7,161 nucleotides of DNA from the NCBI GenBank assembly GCA_026395475.1, contig JAPLYQ010000079.1:1-7161 (forward strand), written 5' to 3'. A model generated the notes under the pieces. That model saw nothing but the letters and a program-made list of their open reading frames with translations, was not told the origin of the DNA and did no database searches. Each line of letters begins with the position of its first letter. The stretch's first letter is position 1. Source of the DNA: Candidatus Roizmanbacteria bacterium. Lineage in GTDB: Bacteria; Patescibacteriota; Microgenomatia; UBA1406; GWC2-37-13. The position numbers and the translations under genes are program-made. Positions 1 to 6,990 of this stretch are shown here, one piece after another.

Positions 1-366
1 GAATATTTGAAGTTAACTCATAATGTTTCAAAAGCCTTTTTATTTATCGGGTATGTGGAAGAGAATAAAGTTCTCTATGACTACTTAAAACGTTCTGGCT
101 ATATTTGTGTGTTTAAGAAAATCATTGAATACAAAGATAAAGATATTGTGGTAAAGGGTAATATTGATGCTGACCTTGTACTGCATACTATGATTGAATA
201 TCCTCATTATGATAAGGCAATTATAGTTTCGGGAGATGGAGATTTTTATCCACTTATTGAGTATCTTGAAAAGAAAAATAAGCTGTTAAAAATCATCACA
301 CCCAATAAAAAATACTCATCTCTTCTTCTTAAATTTCTTCCGAATATCATCAGTATGGAGCTCTGA
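1..366 (+). CDS. NYN/LabA-like (DUF88-type) domain protein, C-terminal part
   Basis: This is the 3' portion of a gene that begins left of the window: the frame is open from base 1 (reading E-Y-L-K-L-T...) to the TGA at 364-366, giving 121 residues. The best landmark is SGDGDF (bases 229-246), preceded by a hydrophobic strand (KAIIV), which is the typical late acidic motif of the NYN domain, a PIN-like metal-dependent RNase fold. An upstream ID-x-D stretch (about bases 163-174) fits the middle acidic position. The end, with a YSSLLLKFLPNIISM-like stretch, resembles the closing strand and helix of the same fold. The first catalytic Asp, expected near the N terminus, would lie outside the window, so activity cannot be judged. 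A TTG at base 7 could be read as a start, but the homology-like pattern looks truncated rather than complete. NYN proteins are generally thought to cleave or process RNA; the target here is unknown. An 18-base gap separates it from murL, and nothing links it to wall synthesis. Confidence 0.72.
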   Translation, partial: EYLKLTHNVSKAFLFIGYVEENKVLYDYLKRSGYICVFKKIIEYKDKDIVVKGNIDADLVLHTMIEYPHYDKAIIVSGDGDFYPLIEYLEKKNKLLKIITPNKKYSSLLLKFLPNIISMEL

Positions 367-372
367 AAATAG

Positions 373-378
373 TATAAT
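373..378 (+). promoter_or_regulatory. Candidate -10 box for a leaderless murL transcript
   Basis: A perfect TATAAT lies in the short gap between the NYN stop codon and the murL ATG at 385. Six bases separate the hexamer from the ATG, so a start site at the usual distance would fall at or next to the A of the start codon, giving a leaderless mRNA. No good -35 TTGACA is visible at 16-18 bases upstream (the region reads near ATCAGTA), and there is no extended TG motif. In AT-rich DNA the hexamer could occur by chance. Confidence 0.4.
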
Positions 379-384
379 AAGAGC

Positions 385-1587
385 ATGGAATTGTTTCTTT
401 TTGATTCGTATTCTATTGACGCGACAAAAACCGTCTTGACCTTCGTCTATAAGGCGGGGAGTGAACGGTATGAGGAGAAGTTATATCTCCCCAAACCCCT
501 ATCAGATTCAGTGGATCCTGACTTGCTCAATATACTCTTATTTAACCTCCATATTGCCCTTGGGGTTTCCTATTGGAAGATGAACTGTTATCCCCGTATA
601 GAGATTAAAAGTGAAACGCTTTCCAAGACTCAGGCTCAGTTTTGGGATCTGGTATATACAAAAGGATTAGGCGAGTTTTACTACAGAAATAAAATTGATT
701 TTAGGAACCTAGTCTCATTCCCTTACTCAGATGCTGTTCTTCCATCTTCAAAATCTTTACCATTCCTCAAGCGAGAGTTAGTGGGTATTGGGGGAGGCAA
801 AGACTCAATTGTTTCCTGGGAGAGGTTAAAGAAGGAGCAAATATCAACAGTTGGACTTATTATCGAAACGCAAAAAAAATATGAAATGATGAATGAGCTT
901 CTTACCGTTGGAGAAATCACTGCTATACGAATTCGTAGAGAGATGGACGCAAAACTTATTACACACAAGAATAATGGGGCATATCACAATGGTCATGTTC
1001 CTATCTCAATGATATATGCATGGATTGGAATTTTTGCCGCAGTATTTTATGACTATCGTGCATTTGTTGTTTCAAACGAAAAAAGCGCTGATGAAGGCAA
1101 TACAGAATTATATGGCGTAACAATAAATCACCAATGGAGTAAAAGTAGTGAGTTTGAAAAGGCATTTAGTGAGTATATTCATACCACTATTTCGCCGGAC
1201 ATATCATATTACTCTCCACTTCGTGATTTGACTGAGTTGGAGATTGTAAAAGAGTTTATTACCTATCCACAGTATCGTGCAGTAGTTTCAAGTTGCAATC
1301 GCAATTTTTCGGTAACAAATTCTCTCAACGGAAAACGATGGTGTGGTAAATGTCCTAAATGTGCATTTGCGTTTTTATTGTTTGCCGCATATCTTTCCAA
1401 GAAAGAAGTGATAGAAATGTTTGGTACTAATATGCTCGAGGATGAAACATTGGTCAATCATTTCCGTGATCTGTTGGGAAGAGGGACAATGAAACCTTTT
1501 GAATGTGTGGGTACTTTTGAAGAATCGCAAGAAGCATTGCAAATGATAAAGAAAAAAGGTGAATTTAATTTGAGTCTATATCTATGA
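385..1587 (+). CDS. murL: MurL, UDP-MurNAc-L-Ala-L-Glu epimerase
   Basis: This 400-residue cytoplasmic protein is recognised as MurL, the ATP- and Mg-dependent enzyme that inverts the terminal L-Glu of UDP-MurNAc-L-Ala-L-Glu to D-Glu (family characterised in Xanthomonas oryzae). Visible family landmarks are a PP-loop-like nucleotide motif GIGGGKDS (residues 134-141, followed by IVSWE), the block NEKSADEGN (231-239), NHQWSKS (248-254), and a Cys-rich segment RWCGKCPKCAF (Cys320, 323, 326) with Cys304 just upstream, which may bind a metal. The first 130 residues form a less conserved N-terminal domain. The ATG at 385 is the first start in the open frame and directly follows a TATAAT; AAGAG lies too close to the ATG to act as a normal ribosome site. 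The stop overlaps the murD start as ATGA (1584-1587), so the two are probably translationally coupled. This pairing strongly supports the epimerase role over other PP-loop enzymes such as QueC-type synthetases. Activity itself is inferred from family membership. Confidence 0.87.
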   Translation: MELFLFDSYSIDATKTVLTFVYKAGSERYEEKLYLPKPLSDSVDPDLLNILLFNLHIALGVSYWKMNCYPRIEIKSETLSKTQAQFWDLVYTKGLGEFYYRNKIDFRNLVSFPYSDAVLPSSKSLPFLKRELVGIGGGKDSIVSWERLKKEQISTVGLIIETQKKYEMMNELLTVGEITAIRIRREMDAKLITHKNNGAYHNGHVPISMIYAWIGIFAAVFYDYRAFVVSNEKSADEGNTELYGVTINHQWSKSSEFEKAFSEYIHTTISPDISYYSPLRDLTELEIVKEFITYPQYRAVVSSCNRNFSVTNSLNGKRWCGKCPKCAFAFLLFAAYLSKKEVIEMFGTNMLEDETLVNHFRDLLGRGTMKPFECVGTFEESQEALQMIKKKGEFNLSLYL

Positions 1588-2816
1588 CCATCAAAGAACT
1601 GCAAACGTATAACAAAATATTAATCCTCGGATACGGGAAAGAGGGTCAGTCTGTGGAACGCTTTCTCAAGCGATTTGTTCCAGCAGCCGAAATTCTTACT
1701 GCCGACAAAAAAGATGATGAAAACTATCTTCTGAAACAAAAAGATGCAGATTTAGTAGTGCGCTCTCCTGGAATCAAGATAGAAAAGGTTTTTAAAAAAT
1801 GGACAACTGCAACCAATATTTTCTTTGGTAATTTTCCGGGTACTCTTGTGGGAGTAACAGGAACAAAAGGAAAGAGCACAACAACAGCTTTAATTGCTGC
1901 AATGATCCGCCAAAAGAAAAAGGATGTACGACTTGTCGGAAATATCGGATACCCAATGCTTGATGAACTGGAAACTGCAAATACAGACACTATTGCCATT
2001 GTGGAACTTTCAAGTTATCAACTTGCAGATCTCTATTTTTCTCCTCATATTACGTTGGTTGTCAATTGGTATCCAGAGCATAGTGATTTTCACGGATCGT
2101 TTGAAGCATATAAAAAAGCAAAACAAAACAGCATTTACTTTCAAACAGAGAAAGATTATTTCATCTATGATTCCCATGAAAAAGAAGTGGCAGGTTGGAC
2201 GCATCTTACTAAAGCTCAAAAAATATCGTATACCGATGAATTTCCATTTGATGAAGGAAAAATTCCATTACTGGGCGCACATAATAAACGAAACATTCAA
2301 GGGGCGCTTACAGTTGCAAAACTATTTGACGTCACAAACGAGGAGGCCCAAGCAGCGGTGTATTCATTTGTGCCACTTCCCCATAGATTGCAAAATGTAG
2401 GGACATTTAAAGAAATAACATTTTATGATGATGCGATTTCCACAACTCCCGAATCAACTATTGCTGCTTTAAATAGTCTTAAGCGTGTTGAGACATTATT
2501 ACTTGGAGGACAAGATAGAGGATATGATTTTTCCATTCTTGCTGAAGTGCTACAAGAGAAACAAATAAAGTCTTTAGTTCTATTTCCAGAAACTGGTTTT
2601 CGCATAAAACAAGCACTTCTTAAATTAAGCGATTACTATCCAGAAATATTGGAAACGTCAGATATGAAAGAGGCAGTTGCATTTGCCTACAAAAATTGTA
2701 CGCAAGGATCTCTATGTTTATTATCTACAGCATCTCCTAGTTATTCTTTATGGAAGAATTTTGAAGAGAAAGGTGATTTGTTCCAACGTTATGTCAAGTT
2801 ACTTGGTACTTCATGA
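1584..2816 (+). CDS. murD: UDP-MurNAc-L-Ala--glutamate ligase, MurD2-like (L-Glu adding)
   Basis: This 410-residue Mur ligase joins glutamate to UDP-MurNAc-L-Ala using ATP in the cytoplasm. Three domains can be followed: an N-terminal Rossmann-like UDP-binding domain (about 1-88, with ILGYGKEG and VVRSPGI); a central ATPase domain with P-loop TGTKGKST (92-99), ELSSYQL (141-147), NWYPEHSDFH (161-170), candidate carbamylated Lys180 and GAHNKRN (231-237); and a C-terminal domain from PHRLQNV (266-272) through YDDAISTTPEST (281-292) to the final SPSYSLWKNFEEKGD block (384 on). Classical D-Glu MurD proteins usually show PHR-x-E, NDSKATN and SPACAS-type motifs at these last three places; here they read PHRLQ, DDAISTTPE and STASPSY. 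The TTPE form matches my recollection of MurD2, which adds L-Glu and works with MurL. The adjacent murL gene makes that the likely role. The protein is somewhat shorter than the usual 440-450 residues, mainly before the P-loop. It overlaps murL and ftsW by ATGA at both ends, and no Shine-Dalgarno site is seen. Confidence 0.9.
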   Translation: MTIKELQTYNKILILGYGKEGQSVERFLKRFVPAAEILTADKKDDENYLLKQKDADLVVRSPGIKIEKVFKKWTTATNIFFGNFPGTLVGVTGTKGKSTTTALIAAMIRQKKKDVRLVGNIGYPMLDELETANTDTIAIVELSSYQLADLYFSPHITLVVNWYPEHSDFHGSFEAYKKAKQNSIYFQTEKDYFIYDSHEKEVAGWTHLTKAQKISYTDEFPFDEGKIPLLGAHNKRNIQGALTVAKLFDVTNEEAQAAVYSFVPLPHRLQNVGTFKEITFYDDAISTTPESTIAALNSLKRVETLLLGGQDRGYDFSILAEVLQEKQIKSLVLFPETGFRIKQALLKLSDYYPEILETSDMKEAVAFAYKNCTQGSLCLLSTASPSYSLWKNFEEKGDLFQRYVKLLGTS

Positions 2817-3913
2817 AAAAAACGGAGTTACGCGAACCCAATCAATCACGAAGAAATAAAATTCTTACCACGCTGACGACAATGCCATTTATTCTGGCAC
2901 TTAGTGGACTTTTTTTTGTTTTCGAAGCGTCATATGTTCGTGCGTTTGGTGAATATGGGGATAGTTTTCATTACCTGAAGGTCCAAGCGTTATGGATTGT
3001 ACTAGGAGGCTGTGCGATGTTTCTTATTTCACTTTTTGATTATCATAAATGGTATTACCTCGCTTTCTATGCGATGCTTGGTTCGTTGGGGTTACTTTTT
3101 CTTGTTCTTATTCCAGGAATTGGCTCTTCAGTTGGGGGAGCTCGAAGATGGATATTTGGATTTCAACCGTCAGAAATGGCTAAAGCAGCAACTATTATTT
3201 ATTTATCATCATGGTTTCTAACCAAGGAAAGAAAACGGTTTTTTTCATTCGTACTTCTTTTGGGTCTTTTGATGTTTCTTATTATGATGCAGCCTGACAT
3301 GGGCACTGCCACTATTATTTTTGGAATAAGCATAATTGTATATTTCTTAGCTGGAGTAGAGCTTAAATATTTATTAGCGCTTATACCAGCTGCAGTTGTT
3401 GGATTTATCGCTCTTGCTCAACTTGCACCATACAGATTGAAACGCATAACGGCTTTTTTTGATCCAAAGTCAGATCCATTGGGTATTACCTATCATATAA
3501 ATCAGATTTTGATTTCACTTTCCAATGGGGGAATTTTTGGAAGAGGATTTGGTGCTTCAAAACAAAAACATCTCTATTTACCAGAGGCACATACTGATTC
3601 TATTTTTGCAATTGTTGGGGAAGAGGTGGGATTTATTGGAAGCGTATTATTTATCGGGGCATTCGTTCTTCTTATTATGTATATTTTTCGTATTGCTGAA
3701 AAAGCACCGGATAGATATGGACGATTATTAGCTGGAAGTATTTTTGCTTTTTTTGGAATGCAAACATTGGTTAACTTAGGGAGTATGGTTAATATTATTC
3801 CACTTACCGGGGTTCCACTTCCCTTTATTTCTTACGGAGGTACCAATTTATTGCTTTGTTTTTCACTTATGGGAATTGTTTTAAACATTGCACGACAGAC
3901 AAGAATAGATTAG
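2813..3913 (+). CDS. ftsW: FtsW, SEDS-family septal peptidoglycan glycosyltransferase
   Basis: This 366-residue polytopic membrane protein has about ten hydrophobic segments (roughly 22-40, 56-76, 80-99, 124-136, 143-159, 163-180, 186-205, 273-294, 307-330, 342-360). SEDS landmarks are present: VGGARRWI (107-114) followed by FQPSE (117-121), QPDMGTA (160-166), the long outer loop with NGGIFGRGFGASKQK and LPEAHTD, where Asp262 matches the catalytic Asp of the family, then the GEE motif, and PLPFISYGG (335-343) near the end. The enzyme polymerises lipid II into glycan strands at the septum, together with a class B PBP (FtsI), which is not in this window. The assignment to FtsW rather than RodA rests on the position between murD and murG. 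The start overlaps the murD stop (ATGA, 2813-2816), and the N terminus (KKTELREPNQSRRNK) is short, basic and cytoplasmic as expected. Confidence 0.94.
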   Translation: MKKTELREPNQSRRNKILTTLTTMPFILALSGLFFVFEASYVRAFGEYGDSFHYLKVQALWIVLGGCAMFLISLFDYHKWYYLAFYAMLGSLGLLFLVLIPGIGSSVGGARRWIFGFQPSEMAKAATIIYLSSWFLTKERKRFFSFVLLLGLLMFLIMMQPDMGTATIIFGISIIVYFLAGVELKYLLALIPAAVVGFIALAQLAPYRLKRITAFFDPKSDPLGITYHINQILISLSNGGIFGRGFGASKQKHLYLPEAHTDSIFAIVGEEVGFIGSVLFIGAFVLLIMYIFRIAEKAPDRYGRLLAGSIFAFFGMQTLVNLGSMVNIIPLTGVPLPFISYGGTNLLLCFSLMGIVLNIARQTRID

Positions 3914-3922
3914 TATAGACAT

Positions 3923-5029
3923 ATGAAAAAGATACTTATTTGTGGTGGCCACCCTACACCTGCTCTTGCCATCATCGATGAACTGAAGAAAAATCATCCA
4001 GAAATCTCACTTGTTTTTGTTGGAAGAAAGTATGCAATAGAATCTGAACGAACCCTTTCATACGAATATAAAGGATGTGTAGAACGAAATATCCCATTCC
4101 AAGAATTACAAGCTGGTAGAATTACCCGACTCATAACGAAAAGCAGCATTCTCAACATGATGCGAGTTCCCTATGGTTTCTTGCAAGCATTCTTGATTAT
4201 TTTGGAAGAAAAGCCAGACTGTGTTGTGTCGTTTGGAGGGTATATTGCTCTTCCGATGGCATTTTGGGCATGGGTGTTTCACACTCCTGTTTTTACTCAT
4301 GAACAAACTATGAAACCTGGGTCAGCCAACAAATTCATCGGGTTTTTTTCACGTAAAATATTTGTAGCGTTTGAATCAGTATTGCATTACTTTCCTCAAC
4401 AGAAAACAGAATGGATTGGCAATCCTGTACGTGAAGTTGTATTCACCAAAAACACTCTTTCATTTCCACTTGATACATCTGCTCCAGTCCTCTATATAAC
4501 GGGGGGGTCACTGGGAAGTCACAGCGTGAATCAACATATTTTTTCAACACTTGACACACTTCTTCCTCTCTTTACTATTATTCATCAAACAGGAGATGTA
4601 AAAGAGTATGGAGACTTAGAAACTGCACAAAAACTAAAAAAGCATTATCAGAAATTATATCCAAATAGATATATGCCAATGGCACATATTAACGATAATG
4701 ATATTGGGACTGTCTATGAAAAAGCTGAATTTATTATTGGTCGTTCAGGTGCAAATACCTTTTTTGAATTAATTGCACTACAGAAACCAGCTCTTTTTAT
4801 TCCATTACCATGGTCTGCAAATGGTGAACAAAGAGCTCACGCGGAATTTTTTAAAGATCATAATATTGGAGAAGTATTTGATCAGAAAATCGATAATAGT
4901 CAGCTCATTGCAGAAATTCTTGCATTTCATAAAAAACTAAAACAATATGTAAATGCATTTAATTCATTACCACTTCAACTAAAACGAGATGCCACCCAAA
5001 CACTTATTCAAAAAATACTTCATTCCTAG
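3923..5029 (+). CDS. murG: MurG, UDP-GlcNAc:lipid I GlcNAc transferase
   Basis: This 368-residue GT28/GT-B glycosyltransferase acts on the inner face of the membrane, adding GlcNAc to lipid I to form lipid II, the substrate of FtsW. The C-terminal nucleotide-sugar domain shows GGSLGSHSVNQ (194 on), GRSGANTFFELI (273-284, with Glu282 at the position that binds the ribose) and a variant of the HQxxNA motif, EQRAHA (302-307). In the N-terminal acceptor domain, SFGGYIALPMAFWAW and THEQTMKPGSANKF match the family's SFGGY and HEQN-x-xPG-x-xN regions. The first glycine loop is unusual: most MurG proteins have GGTGGH before the PALA turn, but this one has only CGGHPTPALA (7-16), about three residues shorter, with the catalytic-base His kept at 10. 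The ATG at 3923 follows the ftsW stop by nine bases; no Shine-Dalgarno site is visible. The 3' end overlaps ftsQ by 41 bases. Confidence 0.92.
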   Translation: MKKILICGGHPTPALAIIDELKKNHPEISLVFVGRKYAIESERTLSYEYKGCVERNIPFQELQAGRITRLITKSSILNMMRVPYGFLQAFLIILEEKPDCVVSFGGYIALPMAFWAWVFHTPVFTHEQTMKPGSANKFIGFFSRKIFVAFESVLHYFPQQKTEWIGNPVREVVFTKNTLSFPLDTSAPVLYITGGSLGSHSVNQHIFSTLDTLLPLFTIIHQTGDVKEYGDLETAQKLKKHYQKLYPNRYMPMAHINDNDIGTVYEKAEFIIGRSGANTFFELIALQKPALFIPLPWSANGEQRAHAEFFKDHNIGEVFDQKIDNSQLIAEILAFHKKLKQYVNAFNSLPLQLKRDATQTLIQKILHS

Positions 5030-5714
5030 TCTTCTTTTTATACTAGGCATTTGTCTTGGCTTTTTCTTTTTAGTGTATATAAATGCAACCTATCGAATCC
5101 AAAAAATAGAAGCTTACGGCCTGACACCAGATGAACAAAAAACAATGGTGACTCTTCTGAAGGGAGTATCTACCTTAACAATCCAACCATCCGAAATAAG
5201 TAAGATCATTCAGGGTCGATTCCCAACAATAAAAGTTACGGAGAGTCGCATAAAATTTCCCAACACTTTGATTCTTGTCATTGAAAAAGAAAAGCCCATT
5301 GCATATTTAGTAACAGATTATGGATATATTGCTCTGGCAAAAAGTGGTACTATCGTGATGAAAGAACGGGCAACAGAAATTCCATCTCCCTCCATTAATT
5401 TCTACCAAACAATTTATCATTCTGAGTATCAAATGGGACAAAAAATTGGGTTTACCGCAATCGAGAGAGCTCTTACATTTATTTCACTCTTGGAGAGTGA
5501 GGGATACAGCGTGGAAACAGTTGCTATTGATAGCGTCGATATGATAGCATGTAAGACAAAGGGGTTTGAAGTCGCATTTTCACAATCACGTCCTATAGAG
5601 TTACAGACGCACGAAGTACGGCAAATTATTCGCCAGATTAAAGTAGGAACATTGAAAGCAGTACGTCTTGATTTGCGATTTGATAAACCAGTTGTACAGT
5701 TACCGCAAAAATGA
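4989..5714 (+). CDS. ftsQ: FtsQ/DivIB-like divisome protein
   Basis: This 241-residue bitopic membrane protein has a short basic cytoplasmic tail (Lys4, Lys8, Lys9), one transmembrane helix (about 11-31) and an outer region of about 205 residues. Residues 34-105 fit a POTRA domain: RIQKIEAYGL, then a helix pair, then GRFPTIKVTESRIKFPNTLILVIEKEKPIAYL, matching the usual FtsQ pattern of P-x-V-x-x-V and P-x-x-L-x-I-x-V-x-E-x-x-P. The remaining part is weakly conserved and fits the beta domain. FtsQ bridges early and late division proteins (FtsB/FtsL) and its place just before ftsA agrees. The ATG at 4989 lies inside murG, giving a 41-base overlap. It is preferred because the only later in-frame candidates (such as GTG in the helix) would remove the membrane segment. 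Sequence similarity in this family is low, so position and topology carry much of the call. Confidence 0.85.
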   Translation: MPPKHLFKKYFIPSLLFILGICLGFFFLVYINATYRIQKIEAYGLTPDEQKTMVTLLKGVSTLTIQPSEISKIIQGRFPTIKVTESRIKFPNTLILVIEKEKPIAYLVTDYGYIALAKSGTIVMKERATEIPSPSINFYQTIYHSEYQMGQKIGFTAIERALTFISLLESEGYSVETVAIDSVDMIACKTKGFEVAFSQSRPIELQTHEVRQIIRQIKVGTLKAVRLDLRFDKPVVQLPQK

Positions 5715-5718
5715 AACC

Positions 5719-6990
5719 ATGAATGAACGAATAATCACAGCGATTGACATCGGAAGTTCAAAGATTGCCACAATTGTTGGTATAGAAACAAAAGACAGCG
5801 ATGAACTTCGTATAATTGGCTTTAACAGCACTCCCTCACGAGGAATAAAAAAAGGGTTGATTGTAGACATCGACAAAGTTGCCGGCGCAATTGAAGAAAG
5901 CCTGGAGAGGGCAGAACGTATGGCTGGTCAGAAAATAAACCATGCATTTGTCTCAGTCGGTGGACCACACATTGCTTCACTTAATTCTCGAGGAGTTGTT
6001 GCAGTTGCAAATACACAAGGAGAAATAACACAAGAAGATGTAAATCGCGTTGTTGAAGCTGCTCGTGCTATCTCACTTTCATCCACTAAACAGATAATTG
6101 AAGTTACTCCACGAGACTTTATTGTAGACGGACAAGAGGGAATCAGAAACCCAATTGGCATGAGTGGAGTTCGTTTGGAAGTTGACACACACATTATCAC
6201 CGCTTCACAAATTAATTTAAAAAATATAGAACGATGTATCGAAGATTTGGGGGTTCAAAATGATGGATTTTTATTTGCAGGACTTGCATCTGCTGAGTCT
6301 GTCCTTACCGATACCGAAAAAGAACTTGGAGTTGCTTGTGTTGACATTGGAGGAGGAAAAACAGATCTCGCATTATACGTGGATGGAGCATTGTCATATT
6401 CTAGCTCACTTCCAGTAGGAGCACGTCATATTACCAACGATATTGCTGTTGGGACTAGGGTTTCGCTTGATTCCGCAGAGAAAATAAAACTTTTTTTAAG
6501 TAAACATCTCAAATCTTCAGACAAGCAGAAAAAAAATTCAGAACAACTTCCTCTTAACGAATTAAATATAGAAGAATCTCTTGATAATGTTTCCGTAAAA
6601 ACAATTGTAGATGGCATTATTGGTCCACGACTTGAAGAACTCTTTAAACTTGTCGGAGATGAAATTATGAAGAGTGGGTATTTTGAACAAATTCCTTCAG
6701 GACTTGTAGTAACTGGTGGTGGAGCTCTCACTGTAGGTGTCACTGAAATGGGAAAGAAAGTAATAGGATTGCCAGTTCGTGTTGGTATTCCTGTAGGTGT
6801 TACCGGGCTGATTGATGAAATTCTTGATCCACAGTTTGCCGCAACAGTTGGACTTATTTTATACGGTCAAAAACAAACAAATAAAGTAAAAGAAACTTCT
6901 TTTGGTGATTTTGGCTCCATGTTTAAGGGCATGTCAGTAAATGGCCAAGTAGGTAAATTAAAGAATTTTTTTAAACAATTTATCCCGTGA
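5719..6990 (+). CDS. ftsA: FtsA, actin-like membrane anchor of the Z-ring
   Basis: This 423-residue protein has the actin/Hsp70 ATPase fold: phosphate-1 motif ITAIDIGSSK (6-15), phosphate-2 motif VDIGGGKTD (208-216; many FtsA proteins have Thr where Lys214 stands) and adenosine motif VVTGGGA (330-336). The FtsA-specific 1C subdomain lies between the first two (about residues 80-165). A charged, Lys/Ser-rich insertion follows at about 260-285. The last 13 residues, VGKLKNFFKQFIP (411-423), form the expected amphipathic membrane-targeting helix after a flexible linker. FtsA tethers FtsZ filaments to the membrane and signals to the septal synthases. I chose the ATG at 5719 because the protein begins MNERIITAIDIG, as is normal; a TTG at 5668 would add 17 unrelated residues inside ftsQ. 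The start lies four bases after the ftsQ stop without a ribosome site, suggesting coupling to ftsQ translation. Confidence 0.95.
   Translation: MNERIITAIDIGSSKIATIVGIETKDSDELRIIGFNSTPSRGIKKGLIVDIDKVAGAIEESLERAERMAGQKINHAFVSVGGPHIASLNSRGVVAVANTQGEITQEDVNRVVEAARAISLSSTKQIIEVTPRDFIVDGQEGIRNPIGMSGVRLEVDTHIITASQINLKNIERCIEDLGVQNDGFLFAGLASAESVLTDTEKELGVACVDIGGGKTDLALYVDGALSYSSSLPVGARHITNDIAVGTRVSLDSAEKIKLFLSKHLKSSDKQKKNSEQLPLNELNIEESLDNVSVKTIVDGIIGPRLEELFKLVGDEIMKSGYFEQIPSGLVVTGGGALTVGVTEMGKKVIGLPVRVGIPVGVTGLIDEILDPQFAATVGLILYGQKQTNKVKETSFGDFGSMFKGMSVNGQVGKLKNFFKQFIP

Noticed and set aside
7..9. TTG as the true start of the NYN gene
   Set aside because: The frame is open to base 1 and the expected N-terminal strand and first catalytic Asp of the domain are missing, so a gene cut by the window edge is more likely.
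385..1587. PP-loop enzyme of queuosine or tRNA modification instead of MurL
   Set aside because: The GGGKDS loop alone would allow this, but the NEKSADEGN and NHQWS blocks and the overlap with a MurD2-like gene fit MurL much better.
1924..2400. 158-codon + strand ORF inside murD
   Set aside because: It lies in another frame of a clearly coding gene, has no recognisable motif and an unbalanced composition rich in Lys and Ile; a shadow frame.
4501..4507. Run of seven G in murG as a possible frameshift or sequencing error
   Set aside because: The reading frame stays intact on both sides and the run encodes the conserved GGS loop.
5668..5718. Upstream TTG start that would lengthen FtsA by 17 residues
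   Set aside because: The added residues lie within ftsQ, are unlike FtsA N termini, and the ATG at 5719 gives the standard start close to the ATPase motif.
6426..6743. 105-codon antisense ORF within ftsA, and similar antisense frames in murL, murD and ftsA
   Set aside because: All sit opposite conserved motifs of real genes and show low-complexity Ser/Thr/Pro-rich translations typical of reverse-strand shadows.
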